Shown in pieces: positions 1 through 7,323 of a stretch of DNA of 10,270 bases; the stretch's first letter is position 1; each line of letters begins with the position of its first letter. The stretch is from contig JARGOW010000081.1 of the NCBI GenBank assembly GCA_029212955.1, positions 1-10,270 of the forward strand, read 5' to 3'. Both the position numbers and the translations under genes were made by a program. The notes under the pieces are model-generated. The model worked only from the letters and a program-made list of their open reading frames with translations, made no database searches and had not been told where the DNA came from. The DNA is from Planctomycetota bacterium. Lineage in GTDB: Bacteria > Planctomycetota > UBA1135 > GCA-002686595.

Positions 1-15
1 GGTTGGTCTTGGGAT

Positions 16-55
16 CAAAAATAAGCGCGCCCCGACGGAATGCCGGTGACGCGCT
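16..55 (-). terminator. Intrinsic terminator of the DUF2959 gene
   Basis: Reading the minus strand, an AGCGCG arm (55-50) pairs with CGCGCT (29-24), with a smaller CCGG/CCG pairing inside, and the hairpin is followed by the T-rich stretch TTATTTTTGATC. It lies about 22 bases after the stop codon of the DUF2959 gene, which is the position expected for a Rho-independent terminator of that gene. The stem is short and the loop is large, but the T tract is good. Confidence 0.65.
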
Positions 56-77
56 CTTTGCTTTGGATGGAGAGTGA

Positions 78-722
78 CTACTCGGCCGGCTGCATTTCCT
101 TGAGGAAGGTGTCCGCTTCGTCGATGGAGAGCTGCATGGAGCGGATCAGCTCGGCCACGTCGCCTTCGATTTCAACCGCCGTGCCCTTGAGGCTGGAGAT
201 GGCCTCAGCATTCAGGTTGTGCTTGAGGAACAGCACGTGGTTGTTGAAGGACTCGAGAACCGGGGTCATTTTTTTCTCGGCTGCGTGCATGGCTTTGAGC
301 ACGTTGTCGTAGCGCTTGAGGGCATTGTTGCGCAGGCCCATGCTCTTGGAGCGCAGATCGGTGTTGGTGATCTCGTTGATCTCGTTTTCCCATTCATCGA
401 ACATGGCACCCGCCACACTCTCCACGCTATCGATGCGGCTGGAGACGTCTTCGGCTTCGCTCTGGGCGTCCTCGTATTCGCTCTTCAGTTTTTCGTAGAT
501 GGTTTCGAGTCCGTTGCCATCGAAGCCGGTGAGCTCCTGGAAGGCCTCGTAGGTGGTTTGGATTTGCTCCTTGGCTTCCACCTGGTCCTCGCGGGCCGCA
601 GCCATGCGGTCCACCAGGATCTCACGCTTGTGCACACCGACCTTTTCCATGGCGGCGTAGTAGGCGGATTGACAGGAACCAAATCCAATGATCAAAAGGG
701 CGGGAAGAATGAGATTGCGCAT
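78..722 (-). CDS. DUF2959 family lipoprotein
   Basis: This gene encodes a 214-residue protein of the DUF2959 family (Pfam PF11172), whose biochemical role is not known. The N-terminus is a lipoprotein signal: a hydrophobic stretch at residues 4-14 and a lipobox-like FGSC with the lipidated cysteine at residue 17. Directly after it comes the family hallmark CQSAYYAAMEKVGVHKR, then RMAAAREDQVEAKEQ. The rest is almost entirely charged helix (roughly residues 40-205) and is expected to form a coiled coil; FDEWENEI and FLKHNLNAEAISSLKG are also typical of the family. The protein is about full length for the family. The ATG at 722 was chosen because it puts the signal peptide at the N-terminus; an in-frame TTG further up (974) would add 84 low-complexity residues. 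The gene has its own terminator and lacks the motif shared by the neighbouring genes, so it is probably not part of their regulon. Confidence 0.9.
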   Translation of the reverse strand: MRNLILPALLIIGFGSCQSAYYAAMEKVGVHKREILVDRMAAAREDQVEAKEQIQTTYEAFQELTGFDGNGLETIYEKLKSEYEDAQSEAEDVSSRIDSVESVAGAMFDEWENEINEITNTDLRSKSMGLRNNALKRYDNVLKAMHAAEKKMTPVLESFNNHVLFLKHNLNAEAISSLKGTAVEIEGDVAELIRSMQLSIDEADTFLKEMQPAE

Positions 723-763
723 CGGAATAGAGGGGGGCTCTTGAGGGTTCGGGTCGCGCGGGA

Positions 764-824
764 CCGGGGGAAACCGCGCTGCTGGCGCATAGCCTACAAT
801 CAGTCTAGCCGGGGGAAACCCCCG
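764..824. repeat. Direct repeat of 12 bp upstream of the DUF2959 gene, one copy in a hairpin
   Basis: The 12-mer CCGGGGGAAACC occurs at 764-775 and again at 809-820, 45 bp apart. The second copy is part of a small hairpin (CGGGGG, AAA, CCCCCG at 810-824). Both copies lie 42-100 bases upstream of the DUF2959 start codon, in its likely promoter region. It could be a regulator site or chance similarity in GC-rich DNA. No convincing -35/-10 pair is visible. Confidence 0.35.
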
Positions 825-913
825 ACCGCTGAATCCCCAGGAACCTGACGGGCCTGACAGGTGTAGCCGCCGAATTCGAAAGGGGTTCTCCAAGCCCTCC
901 CATGAAAATTCGA

Positions 914-944
914 CCCCCGCGGCTCGGCTTGCGAGCGGCGGGGG
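914..944 (-). terminator. Intrinsic terminator of the 836-residue secreted protein gene
   Basis: A 13-bp stem with one mismatch (arms 914-926 and 932-944, loop of five bases) is followed, on the minus strand, by TCGAATTTTCATG. It lies about 50 bases after the stop codon at 996, the right place to end transcription of the large minus-strand gene before the DUF2959 gene begins. Confidence 0.7.
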
Positions 945-995
945 CCGGAATCTTGAAGTGTTGATGCAGGGCAAGTGACGCCCCTGGGACAGGCG

Positions 996-3506
996 TTACT
1001 CCAAGAACAACGACACGGCATTGGTGAAGTTGCTGTCGCCGCCATTCTCACGGTGCCATGCCTGGAAATTCCAGGTCTCGCCAGCCTGTCCCACAATGTC
1101 GCCACTGGGACCCCGCAGGTTGGAGGGATCGATGACATGCGTGCCTTCTCCAAGGGTCGATGTGTAGAAGATCTCAAAGTTCCCGTTGTATCGGCCGAAG
1201 GCAGCACCAGCGATGCAGAAGGTTCCCGAACTACCCGGAGGGGTCACCGAGGTGGTGCCCTGTCCCACCAGGAAGTATCCGAATTGGTTGAGGGGCATGG
1301 CGCTCGCGTACAAGACTTTGGTGCCCACCGTGAAGGGGGTACCCGTCAAGCGGAGGAAGCTATAGTCCCCGGTGGAGTTCGGCGTGCTTTGGCAGAACTG
1401 ATGGGCCGGCGTGGTGTTGGAAAACGGGTGGACCGTTGCGGCGGCTTGAACATTGAACGTGCCATCAAAGTCGGTGACAGCACAACCAACGTATCGGCTT
1501 GCATAATTGCCGCCCTCATAGCGCGAGGCGCTGGCGGGGCGCTTGAAGTCCGACTGGGACAGCTCCCGCACAACCATCCGGCGATCGACGATTCCGAATT
1601 CCAAGGTGTTGGTCAAGTCCATCGCCGTGGTGTAGCAGGTGTAGGTGCTTGCGGAGGTGGTGCTGAACTCAACGTAGGTCAAATTGAACCGGGTGGCCGA
1701 AACGCTGATCGCAGGGTAGCGCGGGCGGTTGAGCTGGTTGGTGTGCTCGCCCAGTTTGATGTTCGTGCCTCCAAAGAGGGTATCCCCGTTGTAGCCAAAC
1801 ATCCAAATGGTGGGGGTGACCCCAGAGTTGAACATCAGGGGTGCTCCGTAGGTGGGCGCGCTGTTGATGCCGTCGACCTGGGCCAGGCCGGTGGAAACAT
1901 CCAGGTCCGCCAGGGTGGCTGCCGGGGAAATGTCGTAGCCCACAAGGCCGCTGTTGGTCGATCCGTCGTCGGCAAAGCGCTGCGAGATGACTTGCTGATC
2001 GCCTGTCGCAATCTCGGTGTTGATGAACAGGATGCGCCATTCCGCCACGATCGCTTCGCCCGAGGACTCGGACACCCGGATCTGGGTGTCATTGAATGAG
2101 GAAGAAGAGGTGACCGCTGCCAGGTTGCTGAGGGTGGGCGGAGTCACGGTGCTGAAGGGCACGATCGGGGTGATCATCCGACGACGAATGTTCGTGGAGC
2201 TCGTGGAGGCGAAGGTCCTCTCCCAGACGGAAATGAACAGGGAAGCGCCCTGGGACTTGCCGCCCAAGTCGTGGGCACCATTTTCCCATGTGGCGTTGGC
2301 ATCTCCGATGAGCACGACCGGGCTTTGCTGGGTGATGTCGTTGGCGTCGACCGTGCGTCCGATGATCTCCCAGTATCCATCGGCATTGAGTCGCCTGCTG
2401 GTCACCAGGAATTGGTCGGACGTGTTGTCGTTGGCCACCATCGGCGTTTTCACGTTGTCGGTGGTGAAGTCGATGGTTGTCGTGGTATCCACGGATCCAT
2501 TGGACGGGGTCCGGGTTTCAATCCAAACGTCAAAGTCCGTGGCGGACCACTCGCTGGAATGCACAAAGGCAAAGCGATCGGTGCCCTGGTCGTAGGCCAC
2601 ATCCGGCTCCGTCAGGTTGCGGGTGTAACCGGGGTTTACCTGATAGGTTGTGAAAACAGGGTCGACAACGACCGGCGCCACCGAGTCCTTCATGAAGGAA
2701 GCGGGCACGGTGAGGGTGATTCGGTCCGCGTTGGCCTCGATCGGCAGCTCCAAACGCTGGCCAGCTCCGTCGATCACCAGGGCCTTGTCATATTGGACAC
2801 CGCCGAATTCGTTGAGGTAGGCCAGGGCACCCGATTGCTTCTCAAAAATCAGGTCTGAGGTCACGTCGATGCCGAGAACCAGGTCGGCGTTGACACCGGA
2901 AACCTCTAGGGCAAAACTCTGTTCCACGGACTCGAGTCCCATGTCGTACCAAACGTCAATGGGCCCCCGGTCGAGGATATACCGGTCGTCCGTACGACGG
3001 ATTCCAGTCCTGGGGTCCAGGGAAATGGGTTCTCCGCCAATCGTTGCGGAGCCCAAACGCATGGTCACGCCGTAGGTCTTGGGGGCATGGCTACCCAGGA
3101 AGGGCATATAGGTGAAGCCCTCGGATCCAAGGCTCGCTTTGTACGCCAGGCCCATGGCCCAGTGCTTCCCGCGCTGCACGTCATATCGCACTTGGGTCAA
3201 GGGAGCTGCGCCAGCATCCGATTTGTGGTCCTCCAAGAACTCCGAATCCGGGGCAAGGCTGGGATCCGCCACGGGTGTGATCACGATGGGGGTTCGCGGG
3301 GACTTGGCCGGGCGCAAGGCATTGTCGAGTGCCGGGCTCCATTGCCGTTCGTAGTCGAAATTCGGCTGGGTGGAAACCGGGTTCACGGCCGGGATCGGAG
3401 TGGAGGTCTCCGCTGCGGGCTCCTGGGTGAGTTGTTGGGAGGCCAGGGCGGGTGCGTGGGCCAGGGTGGCGGCGCATAGCAGCCAAAGGTGGGGGCGAAT
3501 CTGCAT
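996..3506 (-). CDS. Secreted propeller-like repeat protein, paralogue A
   Basis: This gene encodes an 836-residue exported protein of unknown function. Residues 1-22 form a Sec signal peptide ending in ALA, cut before S23. Residues 23-100 are proline- and threonine-rich and probably unstructured. Residues 105-285 form a conserved module containing FTYMPFLGSHAPKTYGV, DRGPIDVWYD, LESVEQSFALEVSG and VAPVVVDP. Residues 300-690 hold degenerate repeats of the form PDVAYD..TDRFAFVH (301-315), PMVANDNTSDQFLVT (355-369), ..GASLFISVWER and YPAISVSATRFNLTY (597-611), the kind seen in beta-propellers. Residues 705-836 form a C-terminal domain with MPLNQFGYFLVGQG, PPGSSGTFCIAG and NFQAWHRE..DSNFTNA, which I recognise as a recurring end of planctomycete exported proteins, possibly a sorting domain. 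The start ATG gives the signal peptide; no Shine-Dalgarno is visible. It is divergent from the sigma-kinase operon and has the shared motif 73 bases upstream. A closely similar paralogue lies at 7397-9898. No catalytic motif is seen, so enzyme activity cannot be claimed. Confidence 0.85.
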   Translation of the reverse strand: MQIRPHLWLLCAATLAHAPALASQQLTQEPAAETSTPIPAVNPVSTQPNFDYERQWSPALDNALRPAKSPRTPIVITPVADPSLAPDSEFLEDHKSDAGAAPLTQVRYDVQRGKHWAMGLAYKASLGSEGFTYMPFLGSHAPKTYGVTMRLGSATIGGEPISLDPRTGIRRTDDRYILDRGPIDVWYDMGLESVEQSFALEVSGVNADLVLGIDVTSDLIFEKQSGALAYLNEFGGVQYDKALVIDGAGQRLELPIEANADRITLTVPASFMKDSVAPVVVDPVFTTYQVNPGYTRNLTEPDVAYDQGTDRFAFVHSSEWSATDFDVWIETRTPSNGSVDTTTTIDFTTDNVKTPMVANDNTSDQFLVTSRRLNADGYWEIIGRTVDANDITQQSPVVLIGDANATWENGAHDLGGKSQGASLFISVWERTFASTSSTNIRRRMITPIVPFSTVTPPTLSNLAAVTSSSSFNDTQIRVSESSGEAIVAEWRILFINTEIATGDQQVISQRFADDGSTNSGLVGYDISPAATLADLDVSTGLAQVDGINSAPTYGAPLMFNSGVTPTIWMFGYNGDTLFGGTNIKLGEHTNQLNRPRYPAISVSATRFNLTYVEFSTTSASTYTCYTTAMDLTNTLEFGIVDRRMVVRELSQSDFKRPASASRYEGGNYASRYVGCAVTDFDGTFNVQAAATVHPFSNTTPAHQFCQSTPNSTGDYSFLRLTGTPFTVGTKVLYASAMPLNQFGYFLVGQGTTSVTPPGSSGTFCIAGAAFGRYNGNFEIFYTSTLGEGTHVIDPSNLRGPSGDIVGQAGETWNFQAWHRENGGDSNFTNAVSLFLE

Positions 3507-3579
3507 TGGGGTGTGTTCTTGGTGGGGTCCGGGCGGGGAATAGGTCCGTATGTTTAGGAGCGAAGCCCGGATTCACGCC

Positions 3580-3605
3580 CCGACAGGGAACATGGAAAAG
3601 TTCTG
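3580..3605 (-). promoter_or_regulatory. Bipartite motif, putative ECF promoter of secreted protein A
   Basis: On the minus strand this reads CAG, AACTTTTCCA (3602-3593), seven unconserved bases, TGTCGG (3585-3580), ending 73 bases before the ATG at 3506. Both half-sites and the exact spacing are shared with the copies before the sigma gene and before the second secreted paralogue. AACTT resembles the -35 element of ECF promoters and GTC resembles the -10 core, although the spacer is a little shorter than in RpoE-type promoters. Confidence 0.7.
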
Positions 3606-3663
3606 TATTCTGGTTCTCAGCGCCCCATGCAACCCAATTCGATCCACGGGCAATGGCCTGGAA

Positions 3664-3704
3664 GCGCGCTAGGGCCTGTGTGCCCAAAAATTGGGCCAGC
3701 GCGC
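3664..3704. repeat. Two-part hairpin just upstream of the sigma gene motif
   Basis: An outer 7-bp stem (GCGCGCT 3664-3670 with AGCGCGC 3698-3704) encloses a perfect 6-bp inner stem (GCCCAA 3682-3687, loop AAA, TTGGGC 3691-3696). It ends nine bases before the AACTTTTCCA block of the sigma promoter motif, so it may be an operator or an insulator between the two divergent promoters. No T tract follows on either strand, which argues against a terminator. Confidence 0.4.
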
Positions 3705-3709
3705 GTCCC

Positions 3710-3735
3710 AGAAACTTTTCCACTTTGATTGGCGG
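3710..3735 (+). promoter_or_regulatory. Bipartite motif, putative autoregulated promoter of the ECF sigma operon
   Basis: The plus strand reads AGA, AACTTTTCCA (3713-3722), seven unconserved bases, TGGCGG (3730-3735), ending 92 bases before the sigma factor ATG at 3828. It is identical in both half-sites to the copy before the second secreted paralogue and differs by one base (G for T) from the copy before the first. A copy before the sigma gene itself suggests positive autoregulation, which is common for ECF factors. CCA and TGG around the seven-base spacer form a small dyad, so a repressor or activator operator is the alternative. Confidence 0.7.
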
Positions 3736-3827
3736 AGGGAATGGCCGGATTGCGTTCTCCCTGGAGCGAGGCCTGCCACAGCTTTTCCTACCCAGTCCGG
3801 ATCGGGGGTGGCATCCTGCATTGCACG

Positions 3828-4409
3828 ATGACCGACTCATTTGAAAAGAAGATTGTGGAGCTGCTCGCTTTGGCCTCGTCCGGGGACGAGGAGGCCAAGG
3901 GCGAGTTGGTGGAACAGCTGTATCGGGAGCTGCACAGCCAGGCCTACCGGGTCATGGGGCGGGATGCGGGCTCCCACACCCTACAGCCCACCGCGTTGGT
4001 GAACGAAGCCTGGATGAGGCTCCTGGGGCAGGGGGAAGCGAACTTCGTGGACAAGCGTCACTTCCTATCGGCCGCCTCAAAAGCCATGCGGTGCGTCATC
4101 ATCGACCACGTGCGCAAGCGGGATTCGGTCAAACGAACCATCCCTGGGGTGCGCGTGCCCCTAGAGGGAGTCTTGGACAGTTTTGACCAGAGTGGAGTGG
4201 ATTTGCTGGCCTTGGGTGAGGCTCTCGATGCGCTGAAGCGCGAATATCCGGACCTCTTGCCGGTTGTGGATCTGCGCTTTTTTGCGGGGCTCTCCATGAA
4301 TGAGGTGGCCGAAACCCGAGGGGTGGCCCTGCGCACCTGCGAACGGGATTGGTACTTTGTGCGATCCTGGCTTCGAAAGCGCCTTGAGCCTTCCGGGGGC
4401 GCGCGATGA
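3828..4409 (+). CDS. ECF-type RNA polymerase sigma factor (TIGR02999-like)
   Basis: This gene encodes a 193-residue sigma factor that would direct RNA polymerase to a specific promoter set. Region 2 covers roughly residues 25-97, with SHTLQPTALVNEAWMRL (49-65) and HFLSAASKAMRCVIIDHVRKR (78-98). Region 4 covers roughly residues 128-186, ending with the helix-turn-helix LRFFAGLSMNEVAETRGVALRTCERDW. This pattern matches the ECF subfamily expanded in Planctomycetota and usually encoded next to a Ser/Thr kinase rather than an anti-sigma factor. The acidic DAED motif of ordinary ECF factors, just before LVQE in region 2.2, is replaced by QPTA (residues 53-56). The ATG at 3828 begins a normal N-terminus (MTDSFEKKIVELL); an upstream TTG at 3729 falls inside the promoter motif and is unlikely. 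The stop codon overlaps the kinase start (ATGA), so the two are translationally coupled. No anti-sigma gene is present. Confidence 0.93.
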   Translation: MTDSFEKKIVELLALASSGDEEAKGELVEQLYRELHSQAYRVMGRDAGSHTLQPTALVNEAWMRLLGQGEANFVDKRHFLSAASKAMRCVIIDHVRKRDSVKRTIPGVRVPLEGVLDSFDQSGVDLLALGEALDALKREYPDLLPVVDLRFFAGLSMNEVAETRGVALRTCERDWYFVRSWLRKRLEPSGGAR

Positions 4410-6592
4410 GTCAGGAACGCGGTGCTCGGGTTCGCAGCCTTTTCGATGCTCTCGAGGAGTTGCGGCCAAGCATGGATCATGGGGAGCGGAAGCGGTGGCT
4501 GGAGGGCCGGTGTGGAGAGGATTTGGAGTTACTCGAGGAGGTTTGGGGCCTTCACCGTGCTGCGGACAACCCGGACACCAACTTCCTGAATCCTCCGGTC
4601 ATCCTCACCCAACCGGAGGACCTACTCGGCATGGACTTGCACGAGTATCGTCTGCACAGTTTGCTCGGTGTGGGAGGCATGGGGGCCGTGTATCGCGCCT
4701 ATGGAAAGCACGGAAATCGGGAGGTGGCCATCAAAGTTTTGCACCCCAGCTTCTTCGGTGATCCGGAAACCCGGCGGCGCTTTGAATTGGAAGTGGAGCT
4801 GATTGGGAAGCTCAAACACCCCAACATCGTGCGTTTGTTGACCGCCGGTGAGGATGGGGGTCTGCTCTGGTTCGCCATGGATTTGGTCGACGGTTGGAGC
4901 TTGGGAGAGTTGCAAAAGTTGCGGCGGGCAGATGAGGAGCTTCCGAAGGGCGCGCCGGATATTTCGGACCCCAAAGTCATGGCTCGAATTGTTCGCGACC
5001 TGGCCGACGCACTGGAATGTGCCCACGTGGAAGGCGTTTTACACCGGGACATCAAACCTGGGAACCTGCTGATCGATCGCGAGGGCAAGACCCACCTGGC
5101 GGACTTTGGGTTGGCGCGCATTTTGGATGCGGATCCGGTCACGCGCACGGGGTTGGTGGGGGGTACTTGCTCCTACATGAGTCCGGAACAGGCGCGTCAA
5201 CTCAAGGATGCTGTGACCGCCCACTCGGATATCTATTCGGTGGGGGCCGTGTTGTACGAACTCCTGGCGGGCAAGCCCCCGTTCGGTCTGGACGGTAGTC
5301 CTGCGGTGCTGCGCCACATTGCGGAGGAGGAAGTTCCCGCGCTCTCCAAGGGTCGGCGCGGGGTCGAACCGGCCCTGGCCATATGCGCACAGAAAGCCCT
5401 GCGGCTGGCCCCTGAAGAGCGCTATGCGAGCGCCCAAGACCTGTCCCAGGACCTGACCCGGTGGCTTGCAGGGAAACCGATCCTGGCGCGGTCTCCTGGC
5501 TTGATCGCCCGGGCTCGCTCGCGGGCTCGGTCCCGCAAGTTCGTGGCATTCAGCGCCACCGGCCTGGTCCTGATCGCTCTTGTGGCGAGCGGGTCTGCCA
5601 TGTGGTGGAACAAACGACAAAGCGCAAGGGCCGATTGGGGAACCATCACGGTCGATGGATCCAAGCTTCCTGCGGAGACCCGGATTCAGGCCGAAGTACT
5701 TCGATTTGGAACAGCCGAAAGCCTCATGGATACGGCGAATTCTCCGTTGGGGGGAAAGCAATGGAGTGTGAAATTGCCGGCCGGAGTGGTCTGGATTCGC
5801 GTGCGAACTCCAGGGCAGCCGGCGCGCGAGATGGTGCGCAGCATGCTGCCCCATGGAGAGGTCGGATGGGTTCCAGAGACCGTCCATGCTTTGCCCACCA
5901 CCGTCTCTTTCATTGACGTGGCAGCGGGTACGCCTCGCGTGATGACTCCGCGCATGGGAAAGGACCCGCTCTATCAAGACATCGTGGTGCAACCTTTTCA
6001 AATCGGGCAGTTGCCCATCAGCAACCGAGAGTTTGAGCAGTTCCTAAACGAGTCGGGGCGGACTCGTGGAGAAGGCACAAGCAAGCGCCGCGCGGATTTG
6101 ATGCCCAGTTCGGGCGTTCCCGATTGGGGGGATTTGCCGGCCACCGGTATGAGCCAAGAACTGGCTTTGGCGGCGGCTGAATGGTGGGGTTGCCGACTGG
6201 CCACGCGGGCGGAATGGGAATGGGCTGTCTCGCAGCACCTTTCCCTGGGACCCGATGGCCTCAAGATCTTGACCAACCAGGATCCGTGGCTACTCGACGG
6301 GGACAACAACAAGAGCACATTCCTTGCCTACCTGAAGTTTGCCGAAATGAGCCAACCCGCAAGTCAACTCGGCCCCAATGAAATGGGGATTGCGAATGTT
6401 CGGGAGTGGACCATTTCCCCCCTGCTGCACGAGTCGCAGGGATTGTTTTCATGGGTCGCTGGCCGGGTTCACATTTGCGGTGTGAATTGGCAAGTGCCAT
6501 CGTCCGAGATCGACTTGATGTGGATCAGGAACATGGCAAGCACGATGTCCACGTTGCCGTCCGGCGACGTGGGATTCCGATTGGTTCGATAA
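4406..6592 (+). CDS. Transmembrane Ser/Thr protein kinase with SUMF1-like C-terminal domain
   Basis: This gene encodes a 728-residue Hanks-type kinase. Residues 1-75 are a helical region typical of kinases paired with ECF factors. The kinase domain spans about 81-355: glycine loop GVGGMGAVY (88-96), catalytic lysine K110, likely helix C glutamate E129, HRD with D215 (HRDIKPGN 213-220), DFG (233-235) and SPE (259-261). All essential residues are present, so it should be active; threonines 246, 248 and 254 lie in the activation loop. An Arg-rich stretch (RARSRARSRK) precedes one transmembrane helix (about 379-401), placing the kinase in the cytoplasm and residues 402-728 outside. Residues 412-490 are beta-rich (ITVDG, LPAGVVWIRV). 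Residues 524-728 match the SUMF1/formylglycine-generating enzyme fold (ISNREFEQFLN, WWGCRLATRAEWEWA, NEMGIANVREWT, GDVGFRLVR). Only one cysteine (C691) is near the usual catalytic pair, so it is probably a sensor or binding domain. It lies second in the operon, overlapping the sigma gene by four bases, and its likely substrate is that sigma factor. Confidence 0.93.
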   Translation: MSQERGARVRSLFDALEELRPSMDHGERKRWLEGRCGEDLELLEEVWGLHRAADNPDTNFLNPPVILTQPEDLLGMDLHEYRLHSLLGVGGMGAVYRAYGKHGNREVAIKVLHPSFFGDPETRRRFELEVELIGKLKHPNIVRLLTAGEDGGLLWFAMDLVDGWSLGELQKLRRADEELPKGAPDISDPKVMARIVRDLADALECAHVEGVLHRDIKPGNLLIDREGKTHLADFGLARILDADPVTRTGLVGGTCSYMSPEQARQLKDAVTAHSDIYSVGAVLYELLAGKPPFGLDGSPAVLRHIAEEEVPALSKGRRGVEPALAICAQKALRLAPEERYASAQDLSQDLTRWLAGKPILARSPGLIARARSRARSRKFVAFSATGLVLIALVASGSAMWWNKRQSARADWGTITVDGSKLPAETRIQAEVLRFGTAESLMDTANSPLGGKQWSVKLPAGVVWIRVRTPGQPAREMVRSMLPHGEVGWVPETVHALPTTVSFIDVAAGTPRVMTPRMGKDPLYQDIVVQPFQIGQLPISNREFEQFLNESGRTRGEGTSKRRADLMPSSGVPDWGDLPATGMSQELALAAAEWWGCRLATRAEWEWAVSQHLSLGPDGLKILTNQDPWLLDGDNNKSTFLAYLKFAEMSQPASQLGPNEMGIANVREWTISPLLHESQGLFSWVAGRVHICGVNWQVPSSEIDLMWIRNMASTMSTLPSGDVGFRLVR

Positions 6593-6607
6593 CAACAAAC
6601 GACAAAA

Positions 6608-7240
6608 ATGACTGAAACGATTGTTCAAGGTGCATTCTTCGCTCAGCTCCACCTCATGTTTGATTGGAAGGACGAGGGGCCCGACGCATTGGCCGTCGCC
6701 GGTGTAGAACGGCGCCAGCAACTCTTCCAATTCCTGAACAATGACCTTGCGAAGGGAGACTCGGCTGCCCACTTAAAGAACTTTCTCTGCACCGATCGGG
6801 TGTTCCGAGCATCCAGTCCAGCCCGAGTTCTTGCGGGCGTTGTGGCGTCCGACGGTTTGAGTATTCTTCCCCTGATGACAGGTACGGACAGCGTGCGCGG
6901 TTTGGTGGACGAGGGCGTGCAATCCCTGTCGGGGTTCATCGGAGCTGGTTACACGCGGGCGGGTGTTTCACCCCCGTGGGCGGGCTTGTCCGTCCAGTAC
7001 ACCTGCAAGCAGCTTGTGTGGGACCCCAAGAAGATGAAATGGGTTTGGGAGTACAACTACAACATGGCCGAGTTTGGTTCGTCGCGCTTGAGCGGCGCGG
7101 AGATTTCAGCGCGCTTCCTCGCGGCCATTGCGACGGCCCCGAACCCTCCCAGTCAGGCGGAGTTGGTCGAGCTTAGAAAGATCCAGCCGAACTATCGTTT
7201 GGCTTGCTCGCTGGAGCGGGACGAGTCTGTGGGGGCCTAG
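6608..7240 (+). CDS. Hypothetical protein, third gene of the sigma-kinase operon
   Basis: I do not recognise this 210-residue protein. It begins 15 bases after the kinase stop codon on the same strand, with no promoter or terminator between, so it is very likely co-transcribed and functionally linked to the sigma-kinase pair. It has no signal peptide and no clear transmembrane helix, so it should be cytoplasmic. The middle has small-residue-rich segments (RVLAGVVASDGLSILPLM, LSGFIGAGYTRAGV, residues 73-120), then an aromatic stretch (LVWDPKKMKWVWEYNYN, residues 136-152), and a basic/acidic C-terminal end. Codon use resembles that of its neighbours, so it is a real gene. It could be an adaptor, a second kinase substrate or a modulator of the sigma factor; nothing in the sequence decides between these. 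The short leader before the ATG is A-rich, without a Shine-Dalgarno. Confidence 0.75.
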   Translation: MTETIVQGAFFAQLHLMFDWKDEGPDALAVAGVERRQQLFQFLNNDLAKGDSAAHLKNFLCTDRVFRASSPARVLAGVVASDGLSILPLMTGTDSVRGLVDEGVQSLSGFIGAGYTRAGVSPPWAGLSVQYTCKQLVWDPKKMKWVWEYNYNMAEFGSSRLSGAEISARFLAAIATAPNPPSQAELVELRKIQPNYRLACSLERDESVGA

Positions 7241-7323
7241 GTTGCACGCGGAGCCGGGGTCGCTGCGTGCGAACGCCTAGGCTGCGACCCTGGATCATGT
7301 GGCGCGCACAACCGGGCAAGCAC

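Larger units (their letters stand above)
3507..3827. other. Divergent control region between secreted protein A and the ECF sigma operon
   Basis: This 321-bp gap contains no credible gene. It holds two copies of the bipartite motif in divergent orientation, one facing each flanking gene, with their AACTTTTCCA blocks about 110 bp apart. A hairpin lies between them. The two motif copies read in opposite directions, which creates an apparent long-distance inverted repeat (3593-3605 with 3709-3722). Expected leaders are about 70 bases for the secreted protein gene and 90 bases for the sigma gene. Confidence 0.7.

Noticed and set aside
642..660. CTTTTCCA followed at once by TGGCGG on the plus strand, like the promoter motif
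   Set aside because: The half-sites lack the seven-base spacer and the match is inside the DUF2959 coding sequence, where it simply encodes the family residues AAMEKV.
723..974. An 84-residue N-terminal extension of the DUF2959 protein from a TTG
   Set aside because: It would bury the lipoprotein signal peptide in the interior of the protein and runs through the terminator hairpin of the neighbouring gene.
975..2099. Long plus-strand open frame (374 codons) opposite the first secreted protein gene
   Set aside because: It lies antisense within a gene with a signal peptide and a full-length paralogue; its translation is low in recognisable motifs. The equivalent region opposite the paralogue shows the same kind of shadow frame (7685-8320).
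3553..3562. TTTAGGAGCG shared with 10234-10243
   Set aside because: A single 10-base match at different distances from the two genes (47 and 336 bases) is within what chance could give between two leader regions of this size.
3729..3827. An upstream TTG start for the sigma factor, adding 33 residues
   Set aside because: It begins inside the promoter motif and the added residues do not resemble the family; the ATG at 3828 gives a typical ECF N-terminus.
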